DNA of 64,000 bases from Leucaena leucocephala. Lineage: Eukaryota > Streptophyta > Magnoliopsida > Fabales > Fabaceae. Positions 37,661-50,428 of this stretch are shown here, one piece after another. Below the pieces are notes generated by a model. That model ran no database searches, had not been told where the DNA came from, and saw only the letters and a list, made by a program, of their open reading frames with translations. The DNA lies in contig CM073538.1 in assembly GCA_037074615.1 (NCBI GenBank), positions 21,043,068-21,107,067 of the forward strand, written 5' to 3'. Position 1 is the first letter of the stretch; each line of letters opens with the position of its first letter. A program made the position numbers and the translations under genes.

Positions 37661-40600
37661 CACGCAGGGAAAGAAAGTGACAACTACTGGAATTGAACCC
37701 ATGACTAATTTTGAAGAAGCTTAAGGTGGATACAACCCTTATCTCAACAGAGAGGACCCTACAGGGTATATATTTATCAGTGAATGCTGCAAACAAGCCA
37801 AGTTTGGAGGTTTTTGTTGATGGCTACATTTTTCTCATCGCCATTGCAAAAAAGAAAATGGGTAGAGGAGGAATGCCCCAAGCTCTGTCAAATCGGCTGT
37901 TTCATTTTCTTTTAACCTATTTCAAACGCTTTAAAGTAGCATGTATTGGTTCTTTCATTATTATTATTAAAAAAGAGAGAGATAGCGTGGGGGAGGGAGG
38001 AAAAGAGAGGCATGGATGTGATTTTGTTTTTTAATTGGGGGAGAGAGATTGACACCAACTTAGCTTGTACATCCCAGGACATGTGAAGCATATTGTATAT
38101 TTTTTTGTTCCATTGCTTTTTCTTGTGGAAGAAGGGAAGATTGTTCCTTAGGGAGAAGGGATTCAAATTGTACAGTCAAAGATGGATAATGGAACTGAGA
38201 AATGAGAATTCATTTTTGGTTGTTTTTTTGGGTGTGGTTGGGAATAGAAAAAAGAAGACGTGGTTGGTCTGAACTGAATATTGAAGAAAGAAAAGGTAGA
38301 GGCAGAGGACCCCTCGGTCTGGTTCTGTGTCTGTCTCTGGTACTCGTTCAAACGGCCCTTTTTTTTTTTAAAAAACTTTGGCGCAGAGAGAGAGAGAGGA
38401 GGGACATGAAAAGAAGAGAAAGCAGAAGACAGGGGCGGGGGAGTGTTTCCTTTGGGTGATGGCCTTTCATTGTCAATGTGGTAAGGCAAAGTTTGAAAAA
38501 GCAGAGACTTCAAAAAAATGGCGTGGCATGCTCCTTTTGTTCGTTTTTGAACCCACGTATACGACAAAAGCAGCAAATACTACTCCTACCGATTTGGACC
38601 ATAATGTGGATTGTAGGGCATCCACCACACACAAAATAACGTAACTTGACTCCTCAATTGACTCTTCAGTGCTCTGCAGGCTTTTACCCCCCTCCCTTGA
38701 TAACGCCGAGTGCCTGAGAACTGAATCCCCAAGATATGACACCAAACTAAGCGTTAACCCTTTTTGTTTTTCTCAACACCACCAAGCCCCTGATTGGTTC
38801 CATCCCACGAAATACATTTTTTCTAATTTATCTTTTTTAAAAAATTAATACTTTGTCCCTATAATCGGATTTGATTTTTAATCATTTTTTCCCATTTTTA
38901 TTGGGTTTTTACAATTTATGTTATTGGCATTAATCTCTATACTCTGGATTTATTAATTAGGGTGGGTATGGATGTATACTGAATGACACGTAAAGGTCAA
39001 ATAAAAATTTAAAAATAAAATAAAACGATGAATAAAGTTTAATTATTATCAATATAAAAGTAAGAAATCATTATATTCATAATCCTGTCTCATGGTATCT
39101 GTAATCTAATCTTTATTTAGATACATGTAGTAAGAAATAGGATTAATTGTAATCTAATATTTATTTATTCACTGTAACCTGAGCTTGGAGTTATGAATGA
39201 ACAAGAAATAGGAAGAGTGGCATGTGCCCAAATAAGATCAATCTGAACTGCGCTGCCAGTTTTTATTTTGGATTTGGCAGTTTGTGGCGCTCTTATTTGA
39301 GTGTGTCGGGCGACTGTCACTCGTGAGCTGTGAAAATCCCAATTCCTCACCCAAAATCTGCCAACTCTTGTCTATTTACTATTTATTTTTATTATCTATT
39401 TTTTTTCTCTTTTATTTATTTTATTTTGCCGCCATTTCATTTTACTTCACCTAAAAGTAATCCCACTTGTATTATTTTATATTTGGTGTAATTTTTTCCA
39501 CACATCTCTCTCTCTCTCTCTCTTCTCTTTCAAAAGTTATTTTATGGTTCTTCTTCTTCATGCTGTTTTCTTGACTTTCATAGAAAGTGATTTTGGCACT
39601 ATCAATTGTAATTATTGACAAAGCTTGTTCTTCCCCTTTTTATTTAATATTTTGTTTAATGATTACGATTACCAATGCAATTATCTAGAGAAAAAGGCCA
39701 TCAACATTTCAAATTGTATTTTTCTTTTTATTCTATTTATCTAAGATAAAATATTATTAAGTCCGGTTAAGCATTATTGGTTAAATTGAGGTACTTCTTT
39801 CAAGTTTCAGTGTAATCTGCTGTTAAATCTAAAGTTTGAATTATTAATTTTACTTTAAAAGAATTGGTTCACTAGTGTTTAAGAAGACATTATAACTTTT
39901 TAGTGTTTAGATTTATGTATGATAATAATTAACGACTTATCCTATTTAATATTAGTATTACTTAAGAGAGAATGAGATTTCGTTATGCCTTTAGATCATA
40001 TATGAGTTTAACTCCTTTCTAAAAATTGTTCTAACAACAAAAATTGTCTCACTTTCACTAAACTCAACTTGGTCAAATAGCCTTTTTTTTTAAAAAAAAA
40101 TAATTTTAACAATAATTTTATTTGCCCATTTACTAAATATTGAATAATTAGACAATAGGTTACACTTTCTAAGTAGTTCCGTATGTGTCACAACGGTTTT
40201 ATCTTGTTTTTTTTTCAAAAAAAAAAGGAGGTCCGAACATCTATGTGCATTTTTTGCTACCACATAATATTATGGTAATATAGCAAGAACATTCTTTATT
40301 AGATTTATTAAATAATAAAAGAATTGATTCATTTTAAGCTACTTTGTATGTTTTATTGATTAGGAGAAATAATCAGACAGAAAAATTTTAGGTCCAAACA
40401 ATAATTTTTGTTGTATTAAAGAATGATTCATTTTAAAATAGATGCAATGATAAATACAAAATAATTGGGAAAAAAATCCTTCGTTGCGGTGTGCTTCTAA
40501 ATTTTTTTGTTTTTTTTATAAGATGTGTGCTTCTAAATTGGGCCGTAAAGAAAAAACCAAAACAAAACTGGGCTTCAGCACAAATCAAAACGACATCGTT

Positions 40601-40697
40601 TGAATCTTGGACGTTGAACAGGGCCCACTTTAAATAACATGGGCTCCACCAACCTCGCAATTAAAAAGCAGACACAAAATACGTGGACTGAGAAACA
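37661..40697. other. intergenic region between PIP5K and cpLEPA
   Basis: The first part is PIP5K 3' UTR. A less AT-rich, GA-rich stretch at about 38250-38720 shows several short frames on both strands but no conserved product. 39502-39526 is a (CT)n tract. 39862-40040 is a partial copy of the 250-bp repeat family. No gene is supported. Confidence 0.5.
40538..40628 (+). promoter_or_regulatory. site II (TGGGCY) motifs upstream of cpLEPA
   Basis: TTGGGCC at 40538-40544, TGGGCT at 40569-40574 and GGGCCCA at 40621-40627 lie 70-160 bases upstream of the start codon. Such clusters are common in promoters of plant genes for translation and organelle biogenesis, where TCP factors bind (known). Function here is inferred. 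Confidence 0.5.
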
Positions 40698-41852
40698 ATG
40701 GCCGCAGAAGTTTGCTGTGGCTCTCTGCTCTTATCCGGTGAAACTCAGTTACACAACCATCAACTCCGGCAAGCAAGACGAACCAGAACTCCGAGAACCA
40801 CTAGCAGATTACAGTTATCGTCTTCACTTTCACTCGTTCGACTTGAAGCTTCATTCTCTTCTTCTCTCTCCAAACATGGTTCCTTCTCCACCACTTTTCG
40901 CGCCAATAGGTGCAGAGTGTGCTGCCAGGTTACTGGTGGCGCCTACGATCTCGAATTCGCCGCCAAAGTCGGCCAAGACCGTCTCTCTAAGGTTTGAGCT
41001 GGACTTTAGTCTGAAATTTGTCAGTGAAATGTTCTTATTCCGGATTCTATTTTTTTCCATTTCCAGGTTCCTATCTCTAATATAAGGAATTTCTGCATCA
41101 TTGCTCATATTGACCATGGGAAATCAACCTTAGCCGACAAATTGCTTCAAGTGACTGGTACTGTCCATCAGCGAGAAATGAAGGATCAGTTTCTTGATAA
41201 CATGGATTTAGAGAGAGAAAGAGGAATCACAATTAAGCTGCAGGTTCATTTATTATTAGCTTATCTTGTTTGTATCTCATTTAAGCAGCATTCCGACATT
41301 TGCTAACGTAATCTTGGAGAAAGCATTTAACTAGACTTAATCATGGCAGGCAGCTCGAATGCGTTACGTGTTTGAAAATGAACCATATTGCTTAAATCTA
41401 ATTGATACTCCAGGGCATGTTGACTTCTCTTATGAGGTAAGCATGTTTATTGCAACATACTACTATATCTTTATATGAATTACCATGTTTCAGCAATCAT
41501 ACTTATGTTCTTTTCTTGCTGCTTTGTAATCCATATAGAAGCTATTTTCGGATGTAAGTAATGTCTTATCGATTTCTCATTAAGCCATTTAAGTCTGTTG
41601 TCAAATAGTATTTTTCTCAAACCATTTTCTTAGTTACAAATGGAAACTTCTGAATGTAAGTTCTTTCCAATAAATTATTTTTCCTGATCTAAACATAACT
41701 GGAAAAGAATTAATAGTGCAGGTAATGTTCTCCTCTGCCTTATCCCATACTTAGTTGCTTTTATATTCATTTATATTTACTTTCAGAAGATGTTCGGAAA
41801 TATTAACGGAAAATGCATTTTCTTCTAGTTATTTTTGGTTTTAGCTAATGTA

Positions 41853-41891
<39 letters not shown>

Positions 41892-44800
41892 CGTCTTGGA
41901 ATGCAATGAACTTTTTTGCTACACATGGCTGACATAGTATGCTTGTTGGTCATACTCTGAGTCCATCTGAAATCTAAATGATACCTTATGATACAAGGTT
42001 CATATATTACAAGTAGATAATTGTACATCTCTTTCTTGGTGCTAATAGTTTTATCAGAAGATGATAATTTTTCAGTGTATTTTATAGTTCTACGATTATG
42101 GCCTTCATTTATGCCTAGGTTTCTCGATCACTTGCTGCATGTGAGGGTGCCCTTCTTGTTGTAGATGCTTCACAGGTGAATCTTTACATATTTAACTGTT
42201 CTTTTTCTAGCTCTAAGGTATATCACACAGACACGCTGCTGATCTTTGTATTGAACATTTGATGTTAAATTATTGATGATTTAAGTTTATGTATTTAACT
42301 ATTTGGTAGTTCTAAATTCTACGTTACCATTGTTACAAAAGTTTCTTTCTGAATAACAGGGAGTTGAAGCACAAACACTAGCTAATGTTTATTTAGCTTT
42401 GGAGAACAACCTTGAAGTTATACCTGTAAGGATATGTGTTGCTTATACATGCTTGTTATAATAGTTCGTAGATAGATTCATTATTCTTTATTCCTGTTGC
42501 CTATATAATGTATTGGAGTTAATAAAAGTGGCTAATTCTTAAATGCGGATAATATGTCATGTGTACCCTCTGTGTTATGTTATGGACAATAGGTTTTTGT
42601 CAAGTTTTTCTATTTATTACAAAGACTATTAATTGATGGAACCATATAGTTTCTGTTTGGTGAGAACAATTTCTTATCTATTGCAGGTTTTGAATAAAAT
42701 AGATCTTCCAGGTGCTGAGCCAGATCGAGTTATTAAAGAGATAGAAGAGGTTTGTTTGTCAACCTAGACCTTTTATAAAATGAGACTCTAAATTTATCCA
42801 TTTCCAAGGGGGAAGGATTCTATGTTCCTGCCTTTCATTTGTTTCTTCTCTTACCATCAATATTCATTCTCTCTTATTGCAGCTGTAGCCAAATGTACTA
42901 ATTACCTTATGATATTGTGGAGTCTGACAATTTGTATTTTTTGTTGCTAGATATTAAATTGTTATAGTCATTCCCTCTAGCGGGATGATACAGATTTGAC
43001 AATCTGTGTTTAGCTAGAGCTTTTATGCATAATCATTGCAAGTTTCTCTGTTCTATATCTGGGAAATTTGCTAAGATTTACTGGATGATTCTTATGTTGA
43101 AACTTTTAATTGATCCCTCTGTAGATTGTTGGGTTAGATTGTAGCAATGCAATCCTCTGCTCTGCAAAGGTCTGTTCTTTGTCTTTAATTTTTGTGTTTA
43201 TACATGGTTTGTCTTTTGGACTGATAAATAACTAAATACAAGTGGATGATTATTGAATTTATTTTCTTGTTTTTTAGGAAGGAATAGGTATAACTGATAT
43301 TCTCAACGCAATTGTTACAAGAATTCCACCTCCTGCTGAAACAGCTGAAAGGCCTTTGAGGGCTTTAATTTTTGATAGGTATGGACCTTTCCCCTTAATT
43401 GTTGTTAAACTTAATTCATTGAAAGACAAAATAGTAGCATTATTATGTTGCATAATGCATGTTGGGAAACCATTGAGACATAAGACGCTACCTAAGTTCT
43501 TGAGGCTATCACACCTAATGACTAGTCTTGTGGGTTGGGCTCTCTTTTGACTCAAGTTTATATTGGTGATATCATTAATTCTTTGATTCTTCGTGCAGTT
43601 ACTATGATCCATATAGGGGTGTCATTGTATATTTTCGAGTTGTAGATGGGACTATAAAGAAAGGTGACAGAGTTTATTTTATGGCTAGTGAGAAGGTGCT
43701 GTATTCTTCCTACATTCTTATATCCTCTCTCTTATCCCCATGAGTTTTACATTATCAGGCTTCAGTTATCCATTGGAGTTAAGTGTTCATAATTTCAATC
43801 TTTTTGTCCATTCAGACTGCAATTTAAAGAGCATGCTATCATTTTTGGTTACTGTAATTATATAATTTGGGCTGAGCAAATGCTATAATACAACAGGATT
43901 ACTTTGCTGATGAAATAGGAGTTTTGTCTCCCAATCAACTCCAAGTTGAAGAATTGTATGCGGGTGAGGTAAAGTGATACTTCTTAATAGGTCTGTTGTC
44001 TTATTTATTTTTGAGTGATCTGTGATATTTGTTGTGTATTTTAATAGGTGGGCTATCTTTCGGCATCTATAAGAACTGTAGCTGATGCTAGAGTGGGTGA
44101 CACTATTACCCACCATGGCAGACAAGCCGAGAATTCTCTGCCTGGATATGAAGAAGCCACTCCGATGGTGTTTTGTGGCCTATTTCCTGTTGATGCAGAC
44201 CAGTATGTTATCTCTCATTTGCTTCCCAACCCGCACCCCAATTCCATAGACAAATGATGGATTTAGGCACTTTCAGTTCCCTGGAATTAATTACTTTCAT
44301 CTACTTCATTGTCAGATTTCCTGAGCTACGTGATGCACTTGAGAAGCTACAGCTCAACGATGCTGCACTGAAGGTATATGAATTATGTGATATAAACATG
44401 AAACTGTTTGTTTTTTATCTTTTAAACTGTTGGTGCTTGATAGACGTTGGGCTTTCTGCTATGGAGAAGGGTGCCTGTCAATCTGCTTTTCATGGAATTT
44501 TCATGTATTTTAACCTTTCCTGATGTCTGATGCATATTTCATGAATTTACATGCTATCTCAATTTTGAACTAAATTAATTCCTAGTTAGCATCCATTTTT
44601 CTTACATTCCAGCTTGACTTCGGTAGAATCAATAATAAACTGATGCAGAGAGTCTGTTTTGTTTTCTGGAATCCAGTTCGAACCTGAGACTTCAAGTGCC
44701 ATGGGATTTGGCTTTAGATGTGGGTTTCTTGGACTTCTCCATATGGAAATTGTTCAGGTTAGATATCTGCATTTTGTAGATTGGATGCTCAAACCCATAT

Positions 44801-47299
44801 CTACTCCCCGAACTTTGAAATTACCTTCACAAAAACTTTCTATTACAGGAAAGACTTGAGAGAGAATACAATCTGAGCCTGATAACAACTGCTCCAAGTG
44901 TTGTATATAGGGTGAACTGTGTAAATGGTGATACTGTAATTTCTTCTCGATCCTTAACTCACTTTTCATTTGGTAAACTTTGTTATCAAAATTATTGATG
45001 CAAATTGAATACCCTCCATGTTTTCTAGTTAGATGTTTTATTAATATCATAATTTCATTATTCTCAATTATTGAAGGTTGAATGCTCAAATCCTTCTTTA
45101 CTCCCTGAACCTGGAAAAAGGAAGTCAATTGAAGAGCCATTTGTTAAGGTTATTTCTTGTACTTTGTGAAATCCATATCCCTGATGAATATTTGAAGTAA
45201 TCAAGGCTGAATATATTGACTTTTTAGTGCTGTAAAAGTTCACGTTACTTTATTTTTGAGTAATGCGTGCAGATTGAGATGCTTACACCAAAGGACTACA
45301 TTGGTCCACTAATGGAATTGGCTCAAGACAGAAGAGGGCAATTTAAAGAAATGAAATTTATCACTGAAAACAGATCGTCAATCACCTATGAATTACCACT
45401 TGCGGAGGTTATCTCTTGCTTTAAATTTTTGTCCCTCCACTCTAAAATCTCTTTACGTACTAATATTTAATTAGTTTTGGCCTATTTGTGTCGTACTCTC
45501 TGATTATCAATTTTCCAGATGGTTGGTGATTTCTTTGATCAGTTAAAGTCCAGAAGCAAGGGTTATGCTAGCATGGAATATATTTTTATTGGGTAAATGT
45601 CTATGAAGTCTCTGTTTCATAATAAATATGGCCTTATTTTACCCATTAGATACAGGTGATATGCCTAGAGCTGTGACTGAACTGATATGCTGTCATTTTT
45701 AGAAGATAATGGAAGAATCCAAATATAATTGTAACTGCAGGAGTTCCATTTCGACCTCTATCCCTTTTCTGTTCATATTATACAATATATACTGCTTCAT
45801 GCAAGTAAATGCGGCATTGTTCTAACTGCCTTTCAGTATACTTGCCATTACTAGCAATAAACTATTATCAATAGATGATAATGCCTTTGTTGACTTTTAA
45901 TACATGTGACTTTTAAAGAAATTCATAATACATTGGCTGAGTCGAGAGTTATAGAAACTGTGAACTTGTTATAATACTCTGTTTGCTGACTCAGGTACAG
46001 AGAAAGTGATTTAGTTAGACTTGACATGCAGATAAATGGTGATCCAGTGGAACCCTTGGCTACAATTGTTCACAAAGATAAGGTAATTGGCATTTCTTGC
46101 TGACTTCATGCCATCCCACTTCATTTTGAATGTACTTATGGTATAAATGTGTGGTTTTATCTGCAATTGGCTATCATTTGTAAGCACATTATGTTTTGGC
46201 GTATATGAATGCTTGCTATTCATCACTATATTTAAAAAGATACCTTACAGTTATTACCTTTCCTGAATTCATGTCAATGTATTATCAGAAACTCAATTGA
46301 AGATTAAATTTTCAGGCATATTCAGTAGGACGAGCTTTGACTCAAAAGTTGAAAGAGCTCATACCACGTCAAATGTTTAAAGTTCCAATTCAAGTAAGAT
46401 CTATATCCTCTTTACTCCGTTTATGTATGATTCTTTTAAAACAAAAAAAATCCGATTCTCTAGCCTTGTATGCTGGAACTTTCAGGTTGTGGCTTACTTT
46501 CTCTTTCTGCCTCTCTGACAACTTGTTCATTAGATTTCTAACTGAATTTAGAATCTTAACTTTTCCCATTCAGCTAACCTCAGCAACATATGCTGGCAAT
46601 CTTGTGCCAGGCTTGTATAGGTTCAAAAGTGATTGCTAGTGAGGCTTTATCTGCAATAAGGAAGGACGTGCTAGCTAAATGTTACGGTAAGGCAAAGATT
46701 GCATAACTTTTGGATTGCAATTCTTTGTCCCCTCTCAAATAACTTTCACCTGGGCTCTCAAAGGCTTTTCTGTTCCTTATGTATTTGGGAGGAAATCCAT
46801 GCAAATATGAAGAAAATAAGATTCCCTTTCGTATAATCATTATGTTCCCCATTAAATTCCTTACTCTATTGTAACTACCCCGATTGCTCTTTATTTATAT
46901 TTTTCTCTTTTGATATCATTCTTCTAGGTGGGGACATTTCAAGAAAAAAGAAGTTGCTTAAGAAACAGGTACGCCATTAATCGATATTTTGCAGTTAGAT
47001 AAGTGATTGATTGAAAGTTTCGTGTCCACATAATAGTGTCTGGAAATGAAAAAGATTAGTTAAAATTTTGCATATTGCAACAACTGTCATCTCTGGCTCC
47101 ACCTGTAAAATTATTTGTGAAAATGAGCTAACAAAATCTGCATTTGTGATTTATAGTTTTTAACATGAGATTGCCGCTGAGTGTAACTACCATGTGTAAT
47201 CAGGCTGAAGGAAAGAGAAGGATGAAAGCAATTGGTAAAGTTGATGTGCCTCAAGAAGCCTTCATGGCGGTTTTGAAACTTGAAAAGGAGGTGATATAA
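40698..47299 (+). CDS. cpLEPA: chloroplast elongation factor LepA/EF4 (GTPase)
   Basis: Twenty-two exons: 40698-40991, 41067-41243, 41350-41436, 42119-42175, 42360-42425, 42687-42749, 43125-43169, 43278-43378, 43599-43695, 43897-43968, 44048-44202, 44316-44373, 44677-44757, 44849-44935, 45077-45148, 45273-45407, 45519-45592, 45995-46082, 46316-46393, 46611-46686, 46928-46968 and 47204-47299, giving 699 residues. The first 65-90 residues are rich in Ser, Thr and Arg, like a chloroplast transit peptide. The GTPase motifs are AHIDHGKST (111-119), RGITIK, DTPGHVDF (from 176), NKID (230-233) and SAK (261-263). Domain III carries SSAMGFGFRCGFLGLLHMEI. The LepA-specific tail ends near GKVDVPQEAFMAVL. 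LepA acts on translating ribosomes, and in Arabidopsis cpLEPA (AT5G08650, from memory) supports plastid translation. The 2100 coding bases divide evenly. Confidence 0.95.
41854..41888 (+). repeat. (AAT)n microsatellite in a cpLEPA intron
   Basis: About eleven AAT units in the intron between exons 3 and 4. Confidence 0.95.
44780..44822 (+). other. exon-15-like ghost sequence inside intron 13 of cpLEPA
   Basis: ggatgctcaaacccatatct and the following actccccgaactttg resemble the first part of exon 15 (45080-45115) at roughly three quarters of positions. It has no usable splice context and is best read as a decayed local duplication or chance. Confidence 0.35.
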
Positions 47300-48856
47300 T
47301 TCCTTTTTGTATGGCTTGCAACATAATCTGAATTGGGAAATATGTCAGAATCTTGGTGTATCATAATTATTATTTTGGAATAATTATCCGCATTATGTCT
47401 GTTTCAAGGTCAACAAGTAGTTGCGTATAATTAGATGCTCCATTTCATCTTTTTTACTTTCGGCTCATATAATGCTTTGGCATCTTCTCAAAATAAGCCG
47501 TCATTAGTAAAGGAGTTCTCTACCCTACTGCATCAGATGCAGTTGAGAGAAGAATAAGACACAATAATGACATGCTTATAATTTATCTCTCTCCAATTGT
47601 ATGTCATACTTTTATTTAGAGGGTTAAAATTTCGATTTCTTATCAAGAGATGCAGGGAATATGATCAACAGACTCAGCTTTTTTGAGAACAAATTTCTCT
47701 AAAGTTTCGAATCACATCTTACTATCTCAGTTCCTTTATATAATAGTTCCTTTATATAATACTTCAATTTTTTTAAACAGGTTAAAGAAATTAAATAAAT
47801 TAATTAATTATAATTATATTAGATATAATTGATTAATTTAACTTTTTTAGTTATAATTAATTGATTTATTTGATTTCTTTAGTAGTTTAGTCTATCTAAA
47901 AAAGTTAGCTAAATTTTGGGACTGTTTGATTACTATGGAAACTATGGTTTTAAAAACTTTTTAAGCAAAATTTTAGTTTAAGAAAATTTCAAAACAAACA
48001 GTTATATTTGTATAAAAGTATTTTTGAACTACACTATAGTTTAAAATTAAAGTTTTGGATAGGTTACGGAGATTAGTTTCTAAAACAATAAAATAACTTA
48101 TGGATTATCTATTTATTATTTTATTTCTATTTTTTTTATACTCTCTCATCTTCTTTCTCGCTCTTCCTCCACCGTCATCCTTCTGTTGCTTCTTCTTCAT
48201 GTTTTTGCCAGAATTATGGACTCAATCTTCTTCCTCTTGCTTCTGGCGAGAAAGAGAGAGAGAGATGAGAGAGAGAAGAGGAGAGAGATAATTTTTTTAT
48301 CTCATTTTAATAATAACTATCTAAACATTCATTTATCCATAATCACATTTTTTTTAATAAGTTTTTATCTATTTTTTTTAAAAGTCGACTAAAAATCTTT
48401 TTTTATAAATTATTTTTAAAAGTTTATCTAAACATACACTTTGTATTAAATAACGGAGGGAATAGGATTTTACCTTTCCACAAATCTTTAAAGTCATGTT
48501 TGATTATTACTCTCCTGATTCATGTTGGTTACAGAATTTGGATTTTGGTTTCTCGAAAGCTAAGAGTATTTTGGAAAAATAAATTAAGTTTACAAAAATT
48601 GATGATATTTAATGATTTTGTTGATCTCCGTAAAAATTGTTTTCGTGACAATTAATATGAAATTGAGTGAGTAGAAAGAGGATGATGATGGAATAATATG
48701 AAAAGCAATCCAATGTTGACTTTCATAAATTTATTTAGCATGAGAGTATTTAGAATGTTGTGGAACTTTGGATATTTAATAAAAGAGCAAAAAAAATTTC
48801 CTTCCTCCCCTCCTTGTCATTTCCCTCCTTCCTCTCCGGGTTTCTTGCGAGTTGCC
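47300..48856. other. region downstream of cpLEPA
   Basis: cpLEPA 3' UTR, then AT-rich sequence. 47770-47905 is a near-palindromic AT-rich block whose ends share TAATTAATTGATTTATTTGAT-type words in inverted order, possibly a tiny MITE. It is followed directly by the MITE-like copy at 47915-48440. No gene seen. Confidence 0.45.
47915..48440 (+). mobile_element. MITE-like repeat with CT/GA-rich core
   Basis: Same family and orientation as 14190-14645. It starts 'gggactgtttgattac' and ends 'ctaaacatacac', which are weak inverted repeats resembling the GTGTTTGG ends at 24552. The core contains both CTCTCTC and GAGAGAGA tracts around an insertion with 'ttgccagaattatggactc' that other copies lack. 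A possible TTT target duplication is too simple to trust. Confidence 0.5.
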
Positions 48857-49190
48857 ACCCAACTTTCAGAATCAAAACCAAAATCCAAATTCTGTAAAAA
48901 AAATCCCCAAAATCCACATTCAAATGCCCGCTAGTGGAACCTCCAATTGTTCTCGCCCTTTGCGTTGCCTTTAGTCGTGCCCCTTTTTTTCCCATCTTCC
49001 AAATATTTAAGACAAGAAGCTAGTTCGATAGAGCAAAGAGACGTCTTACCACCGTGAGCTCGAAGAAGTGAGCTCAACCGATTTGGATTAACAAAGAGTG
49101 AGGAAGGTCGAAGGCAGAATTGGAAGCGTGGATTGAATATTTCTAGTAATGGCTGTACCATTTTTGGAAACAATAAATATTGCTAAATTT
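48857..49190 (-). repeat. duplicated non-MACPF segment, copy A
   Basis: Similar over its length to 52335-52653, from acccaactttcag at the left to 'ggctgtacc' and 'gttaaattt'-like sequence at the right, with many substitutions and small indels. It is less AT-rich than its surroundings and has short minus-strand frames (80 and 81 codons), but the two copies do not keep a common frame. I do not recognise it. It could be part of an old gene or transposon. Confidence 0.7.
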
Positions 49191-49609
49191 GTTAGTACGG
49201 GGCTTCTAACTATAAAACTTAGTTAATTTTTTTTTATAAATTAATAAATTTAAATAAATTAATTAATTATAGTTAATATAAGAGTTGATTGACTAATTTA
49301 AATATATTAATATATATAATATGAATTATCTTAAAAAATTATATTTGATTGTAATTAATTGAGTTATTTGATTTTTTTTAATTAACTAGTTTTTATAATT
49401 AAGATCTAGAAACTTGAGATGGTACCAAAATCCAAAAGAGATCTTGATCAAATGACTTGAAAACTCGCTTGTAAGTATAAGGTTAAGATAATATAAGAAT
49501 GTTAATGTTAACCCATCTAATTTAAAAAAAAAACGTATAAAAGAGACTGCCATCAAATTTTCTTCTATACCATATATTTCACAAAGAACTTTTCATTATT
49601 ATGATGTAA
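49191..49609. other. spacer, AT-rich
   Basis: No gene seen. 49205-49400 contains the TTAATTAATT/GATTTATTTGAT words found at 6340-6560 and 47770-47905. Confidence 0.4.
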
Positions 49610-49767
49610 AAACCATCATCTATATACATATTACAAGCATATTCTTGGTTAGGACTGATTAAATTGAAAATGAACTACATCTAATAATAGCATTTGCCAC
49701 AGCGGATGATGATTATCTGCCTCTAACCATCCATGGCAGCAGAAGCATGTTTTGACATCAATTTCAC

Positions 49768-50428
49768 TCAAGCAATACCACGTTCACTGCTCTGCATAAC
49801 AAGGTTCAAGAGTGAATACTTAACCATCAGATATATTTTCCCATATTGCACAGCAAGCCTTGCTCCAGACACAGCCCAATACCCCGGCGAATCTTCTGGT
49901 CCTCTCACCATCTCTGTTGTGTCAACAAACCTCGGAAACTTTGGCGGGTGCACCGGTATTGGTAGCCCCAATGGATACGCAGCAGACGAAACAGTCACAT
50001 CTGCTGGCTTTGGACGACTCATCTGTGTCCCTGTAGTGTATAATCTCCTGAGTCCCAATGTGGCTCAAGTTATCTAGATTAGACTCCCATTCTGATATAT
50101 TCTGCAAGGTAGACCCAATGACTTTGGAGAAGCGAAGGCGTAGAAAGTGGCAATTGTTCTCAACTTGTAACTGAGCTCCGGTGACAATGGAGAGAGCATC
50201 TTCTGACTCTACAGGTGCAGTGCAGACATATGCAAAGCTATTCCAGAGAACTTTTTGATGGGATGTGCAATTATAAGATTTACATGACAAATAAGCATTT
50301 TCGTCGTCTGAAAGTGGGAAGGACTTTGGCAAAGAAGCCAGATGTTGCCAGTGAATAGCCGAGCGGTTGCTTCTTCTCCCTACCAACTGTAACCTTAGCC
50401 CTACTACTGGTCTGTTACCCACATCGAC
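49768..50428 (-). pseudogene. MACPF gene fragment: frameshifted copy of the last exon
   Basis: This matches the last exon of the gene at 53094-56741, including the acceptor side of the preceding intron, and similarity extends past the stop into the 3' flank to about 49610. Reading from 50428, the frame stays close to the intact paralogue (DVGNRPVVGLRLQL, then CTAPVESEDALSIVTGAQL). Near 50050-50060 five bases are missing relative to the paralogue, so the frame shifts. The conserved C-terminal part (VDTTEMVRGPEDSPGYW) continues in another frame to 49768. None of the upstream exons is present in 50430-52200. It is a truncated pseudogene and no function is expected. Confidence 0.88.

Noticed and set aside
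38711..38731. Similarity of tgagaactgaatcccc to an animal microRNA (miR-146-like seed)
   Set aside because: Plants lack this microRNA family and there is no foldback around it. The likeness is chance.
38202..38745. Several overlapping frames on both strands after PIP5K
   Set aside because: They overlap each other in an antisense fashion, have no conserved motifs and sit in GA-rich sequence.
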